A stretch of 40,533 bases of DNA from Candidatus Cryptobacteroides intestinipullorum (GCA_018711225.1 DVIP01000012.1:1-40533); one strand, 5' to 3'; shown: positions 1 through 9,435, counted from the first letter of the stretch. The notes: generated by a model not told the origin, from the sequence alone. A program made the numbers and translations.

Positions 1-3000
1 GTCAATGCTCAGGTCACAACTTCCGCCATAAGCGGAAAGCTCGTTGACAATGAAGGTCCTGTTCAGGGAGCCGCAATCATTGCGGTACACACGCCTTCAG
101 GCTCTCAGTACACGGCTGTTTCCGACAAAAACGGTAACTACCGTATCAACAACATCACCCCTGGTGGACCGTACACGGTGACAATAGAAGTTCTTGGCTA
201 CAGAACTGTCGAAAATACCGGAGTCTATGCTCCTCTGGGGGAGACCATCTCAATCAGCAACACTCTCGAAGTAGAGGCTTTGGGACTTGATGCTGCCATC
301 TTCACCGCTAACGTAGACGAGGACATGAGTGCTATGGGCGCAGGTGCCGGAACAGCAGTAAGCCAGAAAACCATGAATGCTCTGCCTACGACTTCACGTG
401 CGCTGAATGACGTACTGAAACTTACCCCGCAGTCTTCTACTACATCAAACGGTCTGGCCATCGGAGGAGGAAACTACAGATCATCATTCGTGACTGTCGA
501 CGGTGCCGCGTTCAACAATGCATTCGGTATCGGGCAGAACCTTCCTGCAGGCGGTGCGCCTATCTCAATGGACGCCCTTGAGCAGCTCTCCATCAACATC
601 ACTCCGTTCGATGTCCGCCAGTCCGGCTTCACGGGAGGTGCAGTGAACGCAGTGACCAAGAGAGGTACCAACGAGTGGCACGCTTCCGTATACAACTACT
701 ATACAAGCGATGTCGTGACAGGTAGAAGAGTGGGAGACACTGAACTTACTCTCAACAAGTCTCTCGACAACACCATCGGTGCAACAGTCGGAGGCCCTAT
801 CATCAAGGACAAGCTCTTCTTCTTCCTCAACTTCGAGTATCAGCTCGACCAGGACCCGGGTTCAAATGCGCTTGCAAGGCCGAACGACCAGGCAGAATGG
901 GGAGGCGACACACAATATCACAGGCCTACGGAAGCCTTCCTGAACAAGGTTTCCACTTATTTGAAAGATACCTACGGATACGAGACCGGGCCTTATCAGA
1001 ACTATAACCTCAGTACTCCCGACTGGAAACTGATGGCCCGCGTGGACTGGAACATCAACGACAACCACAGGCTGAACATCCGTTACAGCCAGACTATGAA
1101 CAAATATTCGTCTGACCCGTCCACTTCCATCAGCCCATTGAAAAATGTATATAACAGGAACGACTACAGCCGTACCTCTGACTACTCGATGACATTCAAG
1201 AACTCGAACTACTATCAGGAGCAGAACTTCATCTCCCTGGCAGCAGAGTTGAATTCATCCTTCCTCGACGGAATGGTAAACAATATGTTCCGCGCCACAT
1301 GGTCCCACCAGTACGAGCCTCGTTCATGGGACGGGGATCTTTTCCCGACAGTGGATATCCTCGAATATATCGACGCTGACGGAAACACTGAAAACGGTGC
1401 CGAAACACCTACGGTCATGACTTCATTCGGTCTTGATCCGTTCACATACGGCAACCTCCGTGACGTGCATACCATCACTCTTACAGATGAGGTGAATATC
1501 GTTAAAGGCATCAACAACATCACAGCAGGCGTACAGTTCGAGTATGACCTCACCAAGAACGGTTATATGCAGGGCGGCGCCGGCTACTATGTATACAATT
1601 CATGGGAGGATTTCGTAAATAACGCGACACCAGCCGCTTTCGCCATCACCCATCCGAACAACAATTCGCTCACACAGGAATATCCGAGCTTTGCCTACAA
1701 CCAGACATCGCTCTACCTTCAGGACGAGCTGAACATAGCCGACAACTTCAAGCTTACCGCAGGTCTCCGTCTGGAAATCCCTGTATATCCGGCTCTGAAG
1801 AACAATTACAACAAGGAATTCTCAGAACTGGCAGCGACTTCCCAGTCATTCAACGGTCTGGCAACCGATGACATGCCTAAGGCAACGGTGAACTTCTCGC
1901 CGCGTATCGGCTTCAACTGGGATATTCTCAACAACAGGAAACTCGTCCTCCGCGGAGGTTCGGGTATCTTCACCGGACGTATTCCGTTCGTATGGATAGT
2001 TTCCGCCATCGGAAACAGCAACTGCATCCAGGCCCAGTATATAGCTGACGCCGGCTCAGAAATGGATATGCCATCGTTCCATACGAACATCGACGAGATA
2101 CTTGACGACCTGTATGGCGGCAGCTTCACACAGCAGGATCTCTATGCACCTACTTCTCCTACCATCATGGACAAGAACCTGAAGATGCCTTCATCATGGA
2201 AATCTTCCCTTGCCCTCGATGCAAGGCTTCCATGGGACATCAAGGCCTCTGTCGAAGGTATTTACAGCAAGGACCTGACTTCCGTGAAGACATACCGTCT
2301 CGGCTATACCAGGGATGAGAACGGCATGCAGCTTCCTGGTGAACCTACAACGAGGGCACACTGGACAAGCGAAAATATCAAGAACAGCGAAGGAGGTACA
2401 ATGTACCCTTACTATCTCACCAACAGCGATGTGAACGGTTACTATGCTTCAGTTACCGCACAGCTGCAGAAGGACTTCCATTTCGGTCTCTCCCTCATGG
2501 CAGCATATACTTACAGTGATTCCCAGACTCTTGGTGAAGGATGGGGTGACCAGGTATCTTCCGCATACAGTGCCATGAACTACAGCAAGGACGGTTCAAA
2601 CGTAGCCGAACTCGGACATTCCGGCTTCGTACCGCCACACAGGTTCATCGCCAACATCAGCTACAGCGTGAACGAGGGCAGATGGGGAACATCCACATTC
2701 GGCCTCTTCTATGAAGGCTATAACCTCTGCTATGTAGGAAACTACTCTTATTCACGCCTGTCCTATACGATTTCAAATCCTTCAGGATATGCTCTGGCAG
2801 ATGACTATGGTGCACAGCAGATGATTTATATCCCTACAGAGGCTGACCTTGCACAGATGACATTTGCCGATGCCGCCAACAAAGAGGCATTCGCAGAATT
2901 CGTGGCAAGCGACAAATACCTTAGCAAGCACAGGGGCGAATACATGAAGAGAGGTTCAGTAGCCGCACCTTGGCAGAGCCGCTTCAACTTCAAGTTCACA

Positions 3001-3240
3001 CAGGATTTCCACTTCCCGGTAGCGGATCAGATCCACACTATCCAGGTAGGTCTGGACATCAACAATGTGGCCAATCTTCTGAACAAAAACTGGGGTCTGA
3101 CCGACAGGGTGAACTCAGACAGGGTCCTCACTTACGATGCTGACACCAAGACATATACTTACACTCCTCGCGAATGGAGCAAGTATGCCAACTCATACAA
3201 CACCTGGAACATGCTCCTGAGCGTACGTTACTTCTTCTAA
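1..3240 (+). CDS. TonB-dependent receptor with N-terminal carboxypeptidase-regulatory-like domain (Oar-like), 5' partial
   Basis: Frame 1 is open from base 1 (VNAQVTTSAISGKLVDNEGPVQGAAIIAVHTPSGSQYTAVSDKNGNYRINN...), so the gene begins upstream of the window. Plug/barrel features such as VDGAAFNNAFG, GGAVNAVTKRGTNEWHAS, and a C-terminal aromatic SVRYFF. Confidence 0.9.
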   Translation, partial: VNAQVTTSAISGKLVDNEGPVQGAAIIAVHTPSGSQYTAVSDKNGNYRINNITPGGPYTVTIEVLGYRTVENTGVYAPLGETISISNTLEVEALGLDAAIFTANVDEDMSAMGAGAGTAVSQKTMNALPTTSRALNDVLKLTPQSSTTSNGLAIGGGNYRSSFVTVDGAAFNNAFGIGQNLPAGGAPISMDALEQLSINITPFDVRQSGFTGGAVNAVTKRGTNEWHASVYNYYTSDVVTGRRVGDTELTLNKSLDNTIGATVGGPIIKDKLFFFLNFEYQLDQDPGSNALARPNDQAEWGGDTQYHRPTEAFLNKVSTYLKDTYGYETGPYQNYNLSTPDWKLMARVDWNINDNHRLNIRYSQTMNKYSSDPSTSISPLKNVYNRNDYSRTSDYSMTFKNSNYYQEQNFISLAAELNSSFLDGMVNNMFRATWSHQYEPRSWDGDLFPTVDILEYIDADGNTENGAETPTVMTSFGLDPFTYGNLRDVHTITLTDEVNIVKGINNITAGVQFEYDLTKNGYMQGGAGYYVYNSWEDFVNNATPAAFAITHPNNNSLTQEYPSFAYNQTSLYLQDELNIADNFKLTAGLRLEIPVYPALKNNYNKEFSELAATSQSFNGLATDDMPKATVNFSPRIGFNWDILNNRKLVLRGGSGIFTGRIPFVWIVSAIGNSNCIQAQYIADAGSEMDMPSFHTNIDEILDDLYGGSFTQQDLYAPTSPTIMDKNLKMPSSWKSSLALDARLPWDIKASVEGIYSKDLTSVKTYRLGYTRDENGMQLPGEPTTRAHWTSENIKNSEGGTMYPYYLTNSDVNGYYASVTAQLQKDFHFGLSLMAAYTYSDSQTLGEGWGDQVSSAYSAMNYSKDGSNVAELGHSGFVPPHRFIANISYSVNEGRWGTSTFGLFYEGYNLCYVGNYSYSRLSYTISNPSGYALADDYGAQQMIYIPTEADLAQMTFADAANKEAFAEFVASDKYLSKHRGEYMKRGSVAAPWQSRFNFKFTQDFHFPVADQIHTIQVGLDINNVANLLNKNWGLTDRVNSDRVLTYDADTKTYTYTPREWSKYANSYNTWNMLLSVRYFF

Positions 3241-3263
3241 TAGCAGTAACATATCATAAAATC

Positions 3264-3296
3264 AAAGGATGGAGGCCATCGGTCTCCATCCTTTTT
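3264..3296 (+). terminator. Rho-independent terminator downstream of the TonB-dependent receptor
   Basis: GGATGGAG (3267-3274) / CTCCATCC (3284-3291) perfect stem followed by TTTTT. Confidence 0.85.
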
Positions 3297-3387
3297 CATT
3301 CTCCGGAGGGCACTTGATTTTCCTCCGTTTTTTGTCATGGCATACAAAGTCTTGCAGGAATATCACAATGAAATTCCGGTTTCAATA

Positions 3388-3415
3388 TTGTTTTATAAAA
3401 AAATGCCTATATTTG
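3388..3415 (+). promoter_or_regulatory. Putative Bacteroidota promoter for the metK leader
   Basis: TATATTTG (3408-3415) matches the -7 consensus TAnnTTTG; TTG at 3388-3390 as a -33 element. Confidence 0.55.
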
Positions 3416-3425
3416 CAGCCAGAAA

Positions 3426-3473
3426 TGTGGAGAGATTTGGCTGCTTGCAACCACACAAAAAAATGCTAAAAAG
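3426..3473 (+). ncRNA. SAM-II-like riboswitch aptamer upstream of metK
   Basis: TGTGG(3426-3430)/CCACA(3451-3455) P1 stem; loop contains GATTT...TTGCAA; 3' tail GCTAAAAAG (3465-3473). These match the conserved SAM-II elements GAUUU, UUGCAA, GCUAAAAAG as recalled from the metX aptamer. Pseudoknot TTGCA (3445-3449) with TGC(T)AA (3464-3469) is possible. Confidence 0.75.
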
Positions 3474-3518
3474 AAATCGCACGCATGTGCCTTGCATTCA
3501 ATTTTTAGATATGTTTTG

Positions 3519-3547
3519 TGCTCCTCATTTCTGAAGGGGCATTTTTT
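3519..3547 (+). terminator. Intrinsic terminator in the metK leader (probable riboswitch expression platform)
   Basis: TGCTCCT (3519-3525) / AGGGGCA (3535-3541), one G-T pair, followed by TTTTTT (3542-3547), upstream of the metK start codon. Confidence 0.65.
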
Positions 3548-3595
3548 ATGTCCCGGATCGAAGGAGTTGTTTACAGACCATTATTTTTATTGATT

Positions 3596-4930
3596 ATGGC
3601 ATATCTTTTCACATCGGAATCAGTTTCCGAAGGCCATCCGGACAAGGTGGCCGACCAGATTTCAGACGCGATACTGGACGAATTCCTCCGCCAGGACCCG
3701 GAAGCGAAAGTAGCATGCGAGACTTTCTGCAGCACCGGACTCGTAGTAGTAGGAGGTGAAGTAAGGTCGGAAGACGCATACGTGGACATACAGAATGTAG
3801 CCAGAAGGGTCATCAACAGAATAGGCTACAACAAGGCTGACTACATGTTCGACGGCAACTCATGCGGAGTGGTTTCCGCTCTTCACGAGCAGTCCCAGGA
3901 CATAAACAGGGGTGTGGTGACCGAAAACGAGGACGAGCAGGGTGCCGGAGACCAGGGCATGATGTTCGGCTATGCATGCAATGACACTGCCGAATACATG
4001 CCGCTTCCGCTTGCACTTGCGCATAAGGCCCTGATGATTCTCTCCGATATACGGAAGAAGACTCCGGAAAAAATGCCTTACCTGAGGCCGGATGCCAAAT
4101 CCCAGTTCACCATAGAATATGACGATGCCACCCACAAGCCTGTCAGGGTGCACACGATAGTCATTTCCACCCAGCACGACGAATTTGTGCCTGAGGAATT
4201 GGGAAAAATGACCTACACCGAGGCCTGCGCCCAATACGGACAGGACAGGGTGGACGCAGCCATGCAGGCCAAAATCAGGAAAGACATACAGGAAATCCTG
4301 ATTCCGGAACTTGTTGCCGGGCTCCCTTCAGAGACGGCGGCACTGTTCCATGACAACTATATCCTGCACGTGAATCCTACCGGAAAATTCGTGATAGGAG
4401 GCCCTCACGGAGATACCGGACTGACAGGAAGGAAAATCATAGTGGACACTTACGGAGGAAAGGGAGCGCACGGCGGCGGAGCATTTTCGGGGAAAGACCC
4501 GTCCAAAGTAGACCGGTCGGCAGCCTATGCGGCCAGATATATAGCCAAGAACATGGTGGCAGCGGGTCTGGCTGACGAAATGCTGGTCCAGCTGGCTTAC
4601 GCCATAGGAGTGTCTCAGCCGGTAAGCATATATGTGAACACTTTCGGCACTGCTGCCAAAGATGCTTCAGGAAAGCAGATAAGCGATTCCTGCATAGCAG
4701 AGCGCATCCACAAGCTGTTCGACCTGAGACCTGCAGCAATTATCAGGAAATTCCAGCTTAAAAAACCTATCTACGAACCTACTGCCGCCTACGGGCATGT
4801 GGGAAGAAAGCCGTACAAGGACGTAGTGGAAATCCGCCGGCACGGAAAGGCAAGTCAGGAAGTAGTGCAGTTCTTCGGCTGGGAGCTGCTCGACTCTGTG
4901 GACATGATAAAGAAAGAGTTCGGTCTCTGA
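3596..4930 (+). CDS. metK: S-adenosylmethionine synthase
   Basis: [30 protein letters not shown]..., [43 protein letters not shown]. The ORF track starts at 3518, but the conserved N-terminus starts at 3596. Confidence 0.97.
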   Translation: MAYLFTSESVSEGHPDKVADQISDAILDEFLRQDPEAKVACETFCSTGLVVVGGEVRSEDAYVDIQNVARRVINRIGYNKADYMFDGNSCGVVSALHEQSQDINRGVVTENEDEQGAGDQGMMFGYACNDTAEYMPLPLALAHKALMILSDIRKKTPEKMPYLRPDAKSQFTIEYDDATHKPVRVHTIVISTQHDEFVPEELGKMTYTEACAQYGQDRVDAAMQAKIRKDIQEILIPELVAGLPSETAALFHDNYILHVNPTGKFVIGGPHGDTGLTGRKIIVDTYGGKGAHGGGAFSGKDPSKVDRSAAYAARYIAKNMVAAGLADEMLVQLAYAIGVSQPVSIYVNTFGTAAKDASGKQISDSCIAERIHKLFDLRPAAIIRKFQLKKPIYEPTAAYGHVGRKPYKDVVEIRRHGKASQEVVQFFGWELLDSVDMIKKEFGL

Positions 4931-5955
4931 TGAAGATAGGAAACATAGAATTCCGGGACAAGCCTCTGTTCCTGGCACCTATGGAAGACGTGACCGACGC
5001 ATCTTTCCGATTCGTGTGCAAGGAATTCGGGGCGGACATGATGTACACTGAATTCGTATCTTCCGACGGGCTGATAAGGGATGCGCGGAAATCATTGGCC
5101 AAACTGCTTACATACGATTATGAAGCTCCCATAGGCATCCAGATTTACGGGAATATTCCGGAAGCGATGGTAGATGCGGCCAAAATGGCGGAACAGGCTG
5201 CGGAGATTGTCGGAGGACACGGAGCAGACCTTGTCGACATCAATTTCGGATGTCCGGTGAACAAGATTGCCCGCAGAGGGGCGGGATCCGGCATGATGAA
5301 AGAGCCTGACAAGATGGTAATGATTACCCGCATGGTAGTGGATGCCGTAAAGCTTCCGGTCACAGTGAAGACCAGGCTCGGATGGGACGAAGATTCCAAG
5401 ATAATAGTAGAATTGGCAGAAAGGCTGCAGGATGCAGGAATCCAGGCACTGACAATACACGGACGGACACGCTGCCAGATGTACAAGGGTGAAGCGGACT
5501 GGACACTCATAGGGAAAGTGAAGGAAAATCCCAGGATTCACATTCCCATTATCGGCAACGGGGACATAGACTCTCCGGAGAAGGCCGGGGAATACTTCGG
5601 GCGATATGGAGTGGACGGAATCATGATAGGCAGGGCCACTTACGGACACCCGTGGATTTTCAGGGAGATCAGACATTATCTGGACACCGGGGAACTGCTT
5701 CCGCCCATGTCTGTCCGTGACAGGGTGGCGCTTGCCAAAAGACATCTGGCCAAATCCATCGAAGTGAAGGGGGAAAAGGTAGGCATACTTGAGATGAGAC
5801 GCCATCTTTCCGCCTATTTCAAGGGATTGGCGGACTTCAAGGAAACGAGACTCAGGCTGGTGACATTGACCGATCCGGAAGAACTGTACAAGACGCTTGA
5901 CTATGTCGGCGAGCGCTGGGGACAGCCGGAACAGGCGGATTGCAAATCCGCCTGA
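4930..5955 (+). CDS. dusB: tRNA-dihydrouridine synthase (DusB-like)
   Basis: FLAPMEDVTDASFR, DINFGCPVNKI, TIHGRTRCQMYKGEADW, NGDIDSPEKA, MIGRATYGHPWIF. Start codon overlaps the metK stop (TGATG). Confidence 0.92.
   Translation: MKIGNIEFRDKPLFLAPMEDVTDASFRFVCKEFGADMMYTEFVSSDGLIRDARKSLAKLLTYDYEAPIGIQIYGNIPEAMVDAAKMAEQAAEIVGGHGADLVDINFGCPVNKIARRGAGSGMMKEPDKMVMITRMVVDAVKLPVTVKTRLGWDEDSKIIVELAERLQDAGIQALTIHGRTRCQMYKGEADWTLIGKVKENPRIHIPIIGNGDIDSPEKAGEYFGRYGVDGIMIGRATYGHPWIFREIRHYLDTGELLPPMSVRDRVALAKRHLAKSIEVKGEKVGILEMRRHLSAYFKGLADFKETRLRLVTLTDPEELYKTLDYVGERWGQPEQADCKSA
5933..5953. repeat. REP-like palindrome, 9-bp arms and GCA loop
   Basis: AGGCGGATT-GCA-AATCCGCCT; the core CGGATTGCAAATCCG plus TGAACA recurs at 15221-15247. 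Confidence 0.8.
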
Positions 5956-5967
5956 ACACAGATAAAC

Positions 5968-5996
5968 GTTCCGGCAGATTTGAAATCTGCCGGAAC
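5968..5996. repeat. REP-like palindrome, 13-bp perfect arms and TGA loop
   Basis: GTTCCGGCAGATT-TGA-AATCTGCCGGAAC. Confidence 0.85.
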
Positions 5997-6026
5997 ATGC
6001 GGAACCGACAGAATAAAAGAAAAAAG

Positions 6027-7154
6027 ATGATAGACAACATTTTACTTGCACCATACTATCTGACCCTGAAATTCAGGCACTTCCTGTACGACCATGGAAT
6101 AAAAAAATCATCCAGGGCCGATGTCCCTACCGTCTGCATAGGCAACATAACCGTAGGCGGCACAGGGAAGACACCGCATACCGAACTCACAGTGAGGACA
6201 TTGCTCTCCATGGACAAATTCAGGGGGAAAAACATCGCGGTCCTGTCCAGAGGCTACAGACGGGAAAGCAAAGGCTTCCAGCAAGTGACTACAGGCAGCA
6301 GCGCCGCATTCTCCGGGGACGAACCGCTCCAGATAAAGAACAGATTCCCGGGAATAACGGTGGCTGTGGACGCCAAAAGGACGGAAGGCTGCGAATTTCT
6401 GAGCCATCCCGAACGGCTGAAAGCATCCAGAAAGAACAGAAAATGCGCAGACAAGAACTTTCCAGCCGCAGACATCATCATACTGGACGACGCATTCCAG
6501 CACAGGGCTCTGAAACCGGACCTTTCTATACTTCTCATTGACTACAACAGACCTGTTTTCCAGGACAGGCTCCTGCCCCTCGGACATTTGAGAGACATAC
6601 GGGAAAGGACATCTGCCGCCGACATCATAATCATCACCAAATGCCCGTCATTCATAGACAGTGAAGAAAAAGAAAAATGGATAAGCGCCCTCGGAATCGG
6701 GAATTTCGATACGGACAGCCTCAGCGGCACGAACAGACAAGGCCGCAGACAGACAATCCTTTTCTCCACCATAAAATACTGCGATGCCGTCCCGATATTC
6801 CATGACGCAGACCAGAGATATCTTTATGCCCGCCGGGCAATAATGTTTTCCGGCATAGCCAATGACACCCCGTTGAGATCATATCTGGCAGGGAAATACA
6901 AAATAGCGAAACATATAAAATTCGGAGACCACCACAAATTCACCGGATCGGACATCAGGACCCTTGAATCAGCCTCCGGAGACGAACCTACAGCCATACT
7001 TGTCACCACCGAAAAAGACAGCCAGCGACTGAAGGATATGGGAAAAATACCCGGAACACTCTCAGCCAGAATGTTCCAGGTACCGATAGAAGCCGTCTTC
7101 ACTTCAGAAAAGGAAGACCTTATTTTCCGGAATCATCTGAAGAATCTTCTGTAA
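6027..7154 (+). CDS. lpxK: Tetraacyldisaccharide 4'-kinase
   Basis: MIDNILLAPYYLTLKFRHFLYDHG..., VPTVCIGNITVGGTGKTPHTE (Walker A), DIIILDDAFQHR. The upstream 29 codons of the ORF lie in repeat sequence, so start is placed at 6027. Confidence 0.93.
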   Translation: MIDNILLAPYYLTLKFRHFLYDHGIKKSSRADVPTVCIGNITVGGTGKTPHTELTVRTLLSMDKFRGKNIAVLSRGYRRESKGFQQVTTGSSAAFSGDEPLQIKNRFPGITVAVDAKRTEGCEFLSHPERLKASRKNRKCADKNFPAADIIILDDAFQHRALKPDLSILLIDYNRPVFQDRLLPLGHLRDIRERTSAADIIIITKCPSFIDSEEKEKWISALGIGNFDTDSLSGTNRQGRRQTILFSTIKYCDAVPIFHDADQRYLYARRAIMFSGIANDTPLRSYLAGKYKIAKHIKFGDHHKFTGSDIRTLESASGDEPTAILVTTEKDSQRLKDMGKIPGTLSARMFQVPIEAVFTSEKEDLIFRNHLKNLL

Positions 7155-8241
7155 GGATTTCGTTCTGGACCTGCACGGAAGCATCGTGTATCGCATTGAA
7201 CACCGTGGAAACGAATTTGGCCGGAAGGCCGAGTTCGGCACCCTTGGCTATGGCCTTTTCCAGAAGTTCATCCCACCTTCCCGTCTGCAGAATGGCAATA
7301 TTGTTGTGCTTCTTGTACTCACCTATCTGACGGCTTACGGCCATTCTGGAACCGAGCATATACAGAAGGCTGTCATCTATGACATCTATCTTGGCTCTGA
7401 GCTGGTGGATATTCTCCTTATATTCAGGACTGTCCGAATCGCTTTCCCTTACCACTATCCTGTCCATGAGATCCGAAAGCTCCTTGGGTGTAAGCTGCTG
7501 CTTGGCATCGCTCAGGGCGCAGGTCGGATCGCAGTGGCTTTCTATCATCAGACCATCCAGACCGAGATCCATGGCAGTCTGAGAAATTTCCTGAAGATAC
7601 TGCTTGGCCCCGCCCATGTGACTCGGATCACAGAAGAACGGCATATCGGGATAGCGCGTCCTCAACTCTATGGCTATCTGCCATTCCGGCCTGTTCCTGT
7701 ACGGAATCTTCTCCGATGTCGAAAATCCCCTGTGTATGACACCGAGTTTTCTGACACCTGCCTGGTTAAGCCTTTCCAGAGCGCCTATCCACAGATCCAG
7801 ATCAGGATTCACGGGATTCTTGACAAGCACCGGAATATCCGTATCCTTCAACGCATCAGCTATTTCCTGCACCAGGAAAGGGTTGGCCGTCGTCCTGGCC
7901 CCAATCCAGACCATATCCACACCGAATTTCATGCAATCGAAAATATGCTTTTCGCTTGCCACCTCCGTGCAGATTTTCATCCCCAGCTCGTTCTTTACTC
8001 TCTGAAGCCATTTGAGTCCCTGGGTCCCTACTCCTTCGAATGTATTCGGATGAGTTCTCGGCTTCCATATTCCGGCACGGAACACGCATACACCCAGCGA
8101 CTTAAGTCCTCTGGCAGTTTCCATTATCTGGATTTCGGATTCTGCACTGCACGGGCCAGCTATCAGGAGCGGCCTCCTTTCATTGAACAGATTGAACAGG
8201 TTCCATTCCTTCAGCGGAAGGATGTCTAGTCTCTTTTCCAT
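7120..8241 (-). CDS. Bifunctional 3-deoxy-7-phosphoheptulonate synthase / chorismate mutase type II
   Basis: N-terminal RRPLLIAGPCSAESE, FRAGIWKPRTHPNTFEGVG, FCDPSHMGG; C-terminal chorismate mutase type II domain LRAKIDVIDDSLLYMLGSRMAVSRQIGEYKK. Confidence 0.95.
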   Translation of the reverse strand: MEKRLDILPLKEWNLFNLFNERRPLLIAGPCSAESEIQIMETARGLKSLGVCVFRAGIWKPRTHPNTFEGVGTQGLKWLQRVKNELGMKICTEVASEKHIFDCMKFGVDMVWIGARTTANPFLVQEIADALKDTDIPVLVKNPVNPDLDLWIGALERLNQAGVRKLGVIHRGFSTSEKIPYRNRPEWQIAIELRTRYPDMPFFCDPSHMGGAKQYLQEISQTAMDLGLDGLMIESHCDPTCALSDAKQQLTPKELSDLMDRIVVRESDSDSPEYKENIHQLRAKIDVIDDSLLYMLGSRMAVSRQIGEYKKHNNIAILQTGRWDELLEKAIAKGAELGLPAKFVSTVFNAIHDASVQVQNEILTEDSSDDSGK

Positions 8242-8298
8242 AATATTGTCTGTTTTATATCGTTAATTCAATTCGGCTGATTGTTATTATACTTTAAT

Positions 8299-8486
8299 GA
8301 TTTCTTCGAAATCCCTTTCCATTCCCGTTGAGGGTGACTCAAAAGTGACTTTTGGTCACCCTCAAACGTCTTTCTTCGAAAGACAGGACCCATCCTAACC
8401 CCCTCTGCTCGCTTTCGAATGTCCACAGGACATTCTCATAAACCGCTCTCGACCCCTGTCAGGGGGACTGTGCGACTCCCAGTCGC
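8299..8486. repeat. Cluster of six adjacent palindromes, each with a 3-nt loop (REP/BIME-like)
   Basis: GATTTC-TTC-GAAATC (8299-8313); TTGAGGGTGAC-T-CAAAAG-TGA-CTTTTG-GTCACCCTCAA (8328-8365); GTCTTTC-TTC-GAAAGAC (8368-8384); GAATGTCC-ACA-GGACATTC (8417-8435); CCCCT-GTC-AGGGG (8453-8465); GCGACT-CCC-AGTCGC (8472-8486). Confidence 0.85.
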
Positions 8487-8490
8487 GGAA

Positions 8491-9357
8491 CTATCTTATA
8501 ATCCTCTTTATCCTGTTGGCATCCTCTATCAAAGTCCTGATACCGTCCTCATCGAACCCGTCTATCGCCGCCCGGAAAGCGCTCATCTTCTCCATGTATG
8601 TATCTATGACCTTGAGAAGATTCTCCCTATTCTGGGAAAATATCGGCACCCACATGTCCGCATTGCTTTTGGCCAGCCTGACAGTCGAAGAAAAGCCTCC
8701 CGATGCGAGGTCGAATATGTGCTTCTCGTTCTTTTCCTTGTCCAGAACAGTCAGAGCCAGGGCAAATGATGTGATGTGTGAAATATGGGACACGTATGCG
8801 GTATGTACGTCATGGCCGGCGGAATTCATGTATATCATCCTCATATTCAGGCAGCCATACAGTTTTTCAGCCAGATGCACTGATGACGGGGCCGATTCCT
8901 CCTGGTCGCAGATTATGCAGGCCCTTCCGTCGAAAAGACCGGACATCGCAGCCCAGGGACCGGAATACTCCGTTCCGGCCATAGGATGTGTAGCCACATA
9001 ATGCGTCCTCATCGGATGATAGTGCACGGTTTTCGCCAGCTGCTCCTTCGTAGAACAGACATCCAGGACAGTCTTGCGGCACACTCCGACAGTGTTTTCC
9101 TCCGCCCTGAACATGTCCAGAATCTCCGGAAGCATCCTGACAGCCGAACCGACAGGCACAGCCAGCACTATCAGCTCGCACTCGCGCACACATTCCTCTA
9201 TCGACACCACCCTGTCCACAAGTCCGATTTTCTGTGCCGCGGCAGCATTCACGCTGTCTGCCTCCACACCTGTCAGAGAGTCTGCAAACCCCCTTCTTTT
9301 CAGGTCAATAGCCATTGAACCCCCTATAAGGCCCAGTCCGATAATCCCGATTTTCAT
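8491..9357 (-). CDS. tyrA: Prephenate dehydrogenase
   Basis: MKIGIIGLGLIGGSMAIDLKRRGF (Rossmann GxGxxG), YVATHPMAGTEYSGPWAA, HDVHTAYVSHISHITSFAL. Confidence 0.92.
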   Translation of the reverse strand: MKIGIIGLGLIGGSMAIDLKRRGFADSLTGVEADSVNAAAAQKIGLVDRVVSIEECVRECELIVLAVPVGSAVRMLPEILDMFRAEENTVGVCRKTVLDVCSTKEQLAKTVHYHPMRTHYVATHPMAGTEYSGPWAAMSGLFDGRACIICDQEESAPSSVHLAEKLYGCLNMRMIYMNSAGHDVHTAYVSHISHITSFALALTVLDKEKNEKHIFDLASGGFSSTVRLAKSNADMWVPIFSQNRENLLKVIDTYMEKMSAFRAAIDGFDEDGIRTLIEDANRIKRIIR

Positions 9358-9435
9358 TTTCTCGTCTTTTCCGTAAACTTCCATTCCTTCCGTTTCCCGA
9401 CGGCAGTCATCATTGACGCAGACACCGGCACGGAA

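Noticed and set aside
3518-3595. N-terminal extension of metK in the ORF track ([26 protein letters not shown])
   Set aside because: Lies in the terminator and leader region; conserved MetK N-terminus starts at 3596.
5092-6054. Minus-strand ORF (320 aa) opposite dus
   Set aside because: Shadow ORF on the antisense strand of dus with no domain signature.
7186-8229. Plus-strand ORF (347 aa) opposite the DAHPS/chorismate mutase gene
   Set aside because: Shadow ORF of a conserved minus-strand enzyme; low-plausibility protein sequence.
8328-8365. Large palindrome as a simple Rho-independent terminator for tyrA
   Set aside because: On the minus strand the stem is not followed by a U-tract (continues ACGGGAATGG), so a canonical terminator is not supported.
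8299-8486. Possible CRISPR array
   Set aside because: The hairpins differ in sequence, are unevenly spaced and lack identical direct repeats with unique spacers; no cas genes are present.
8419-8769. Plus-strand ORF of 116 aa starting in the tyrA-aroF gap
   Set aside because: Its N-terminus is encoded by the palindrome cluster and the rest is antisense to tyrA.
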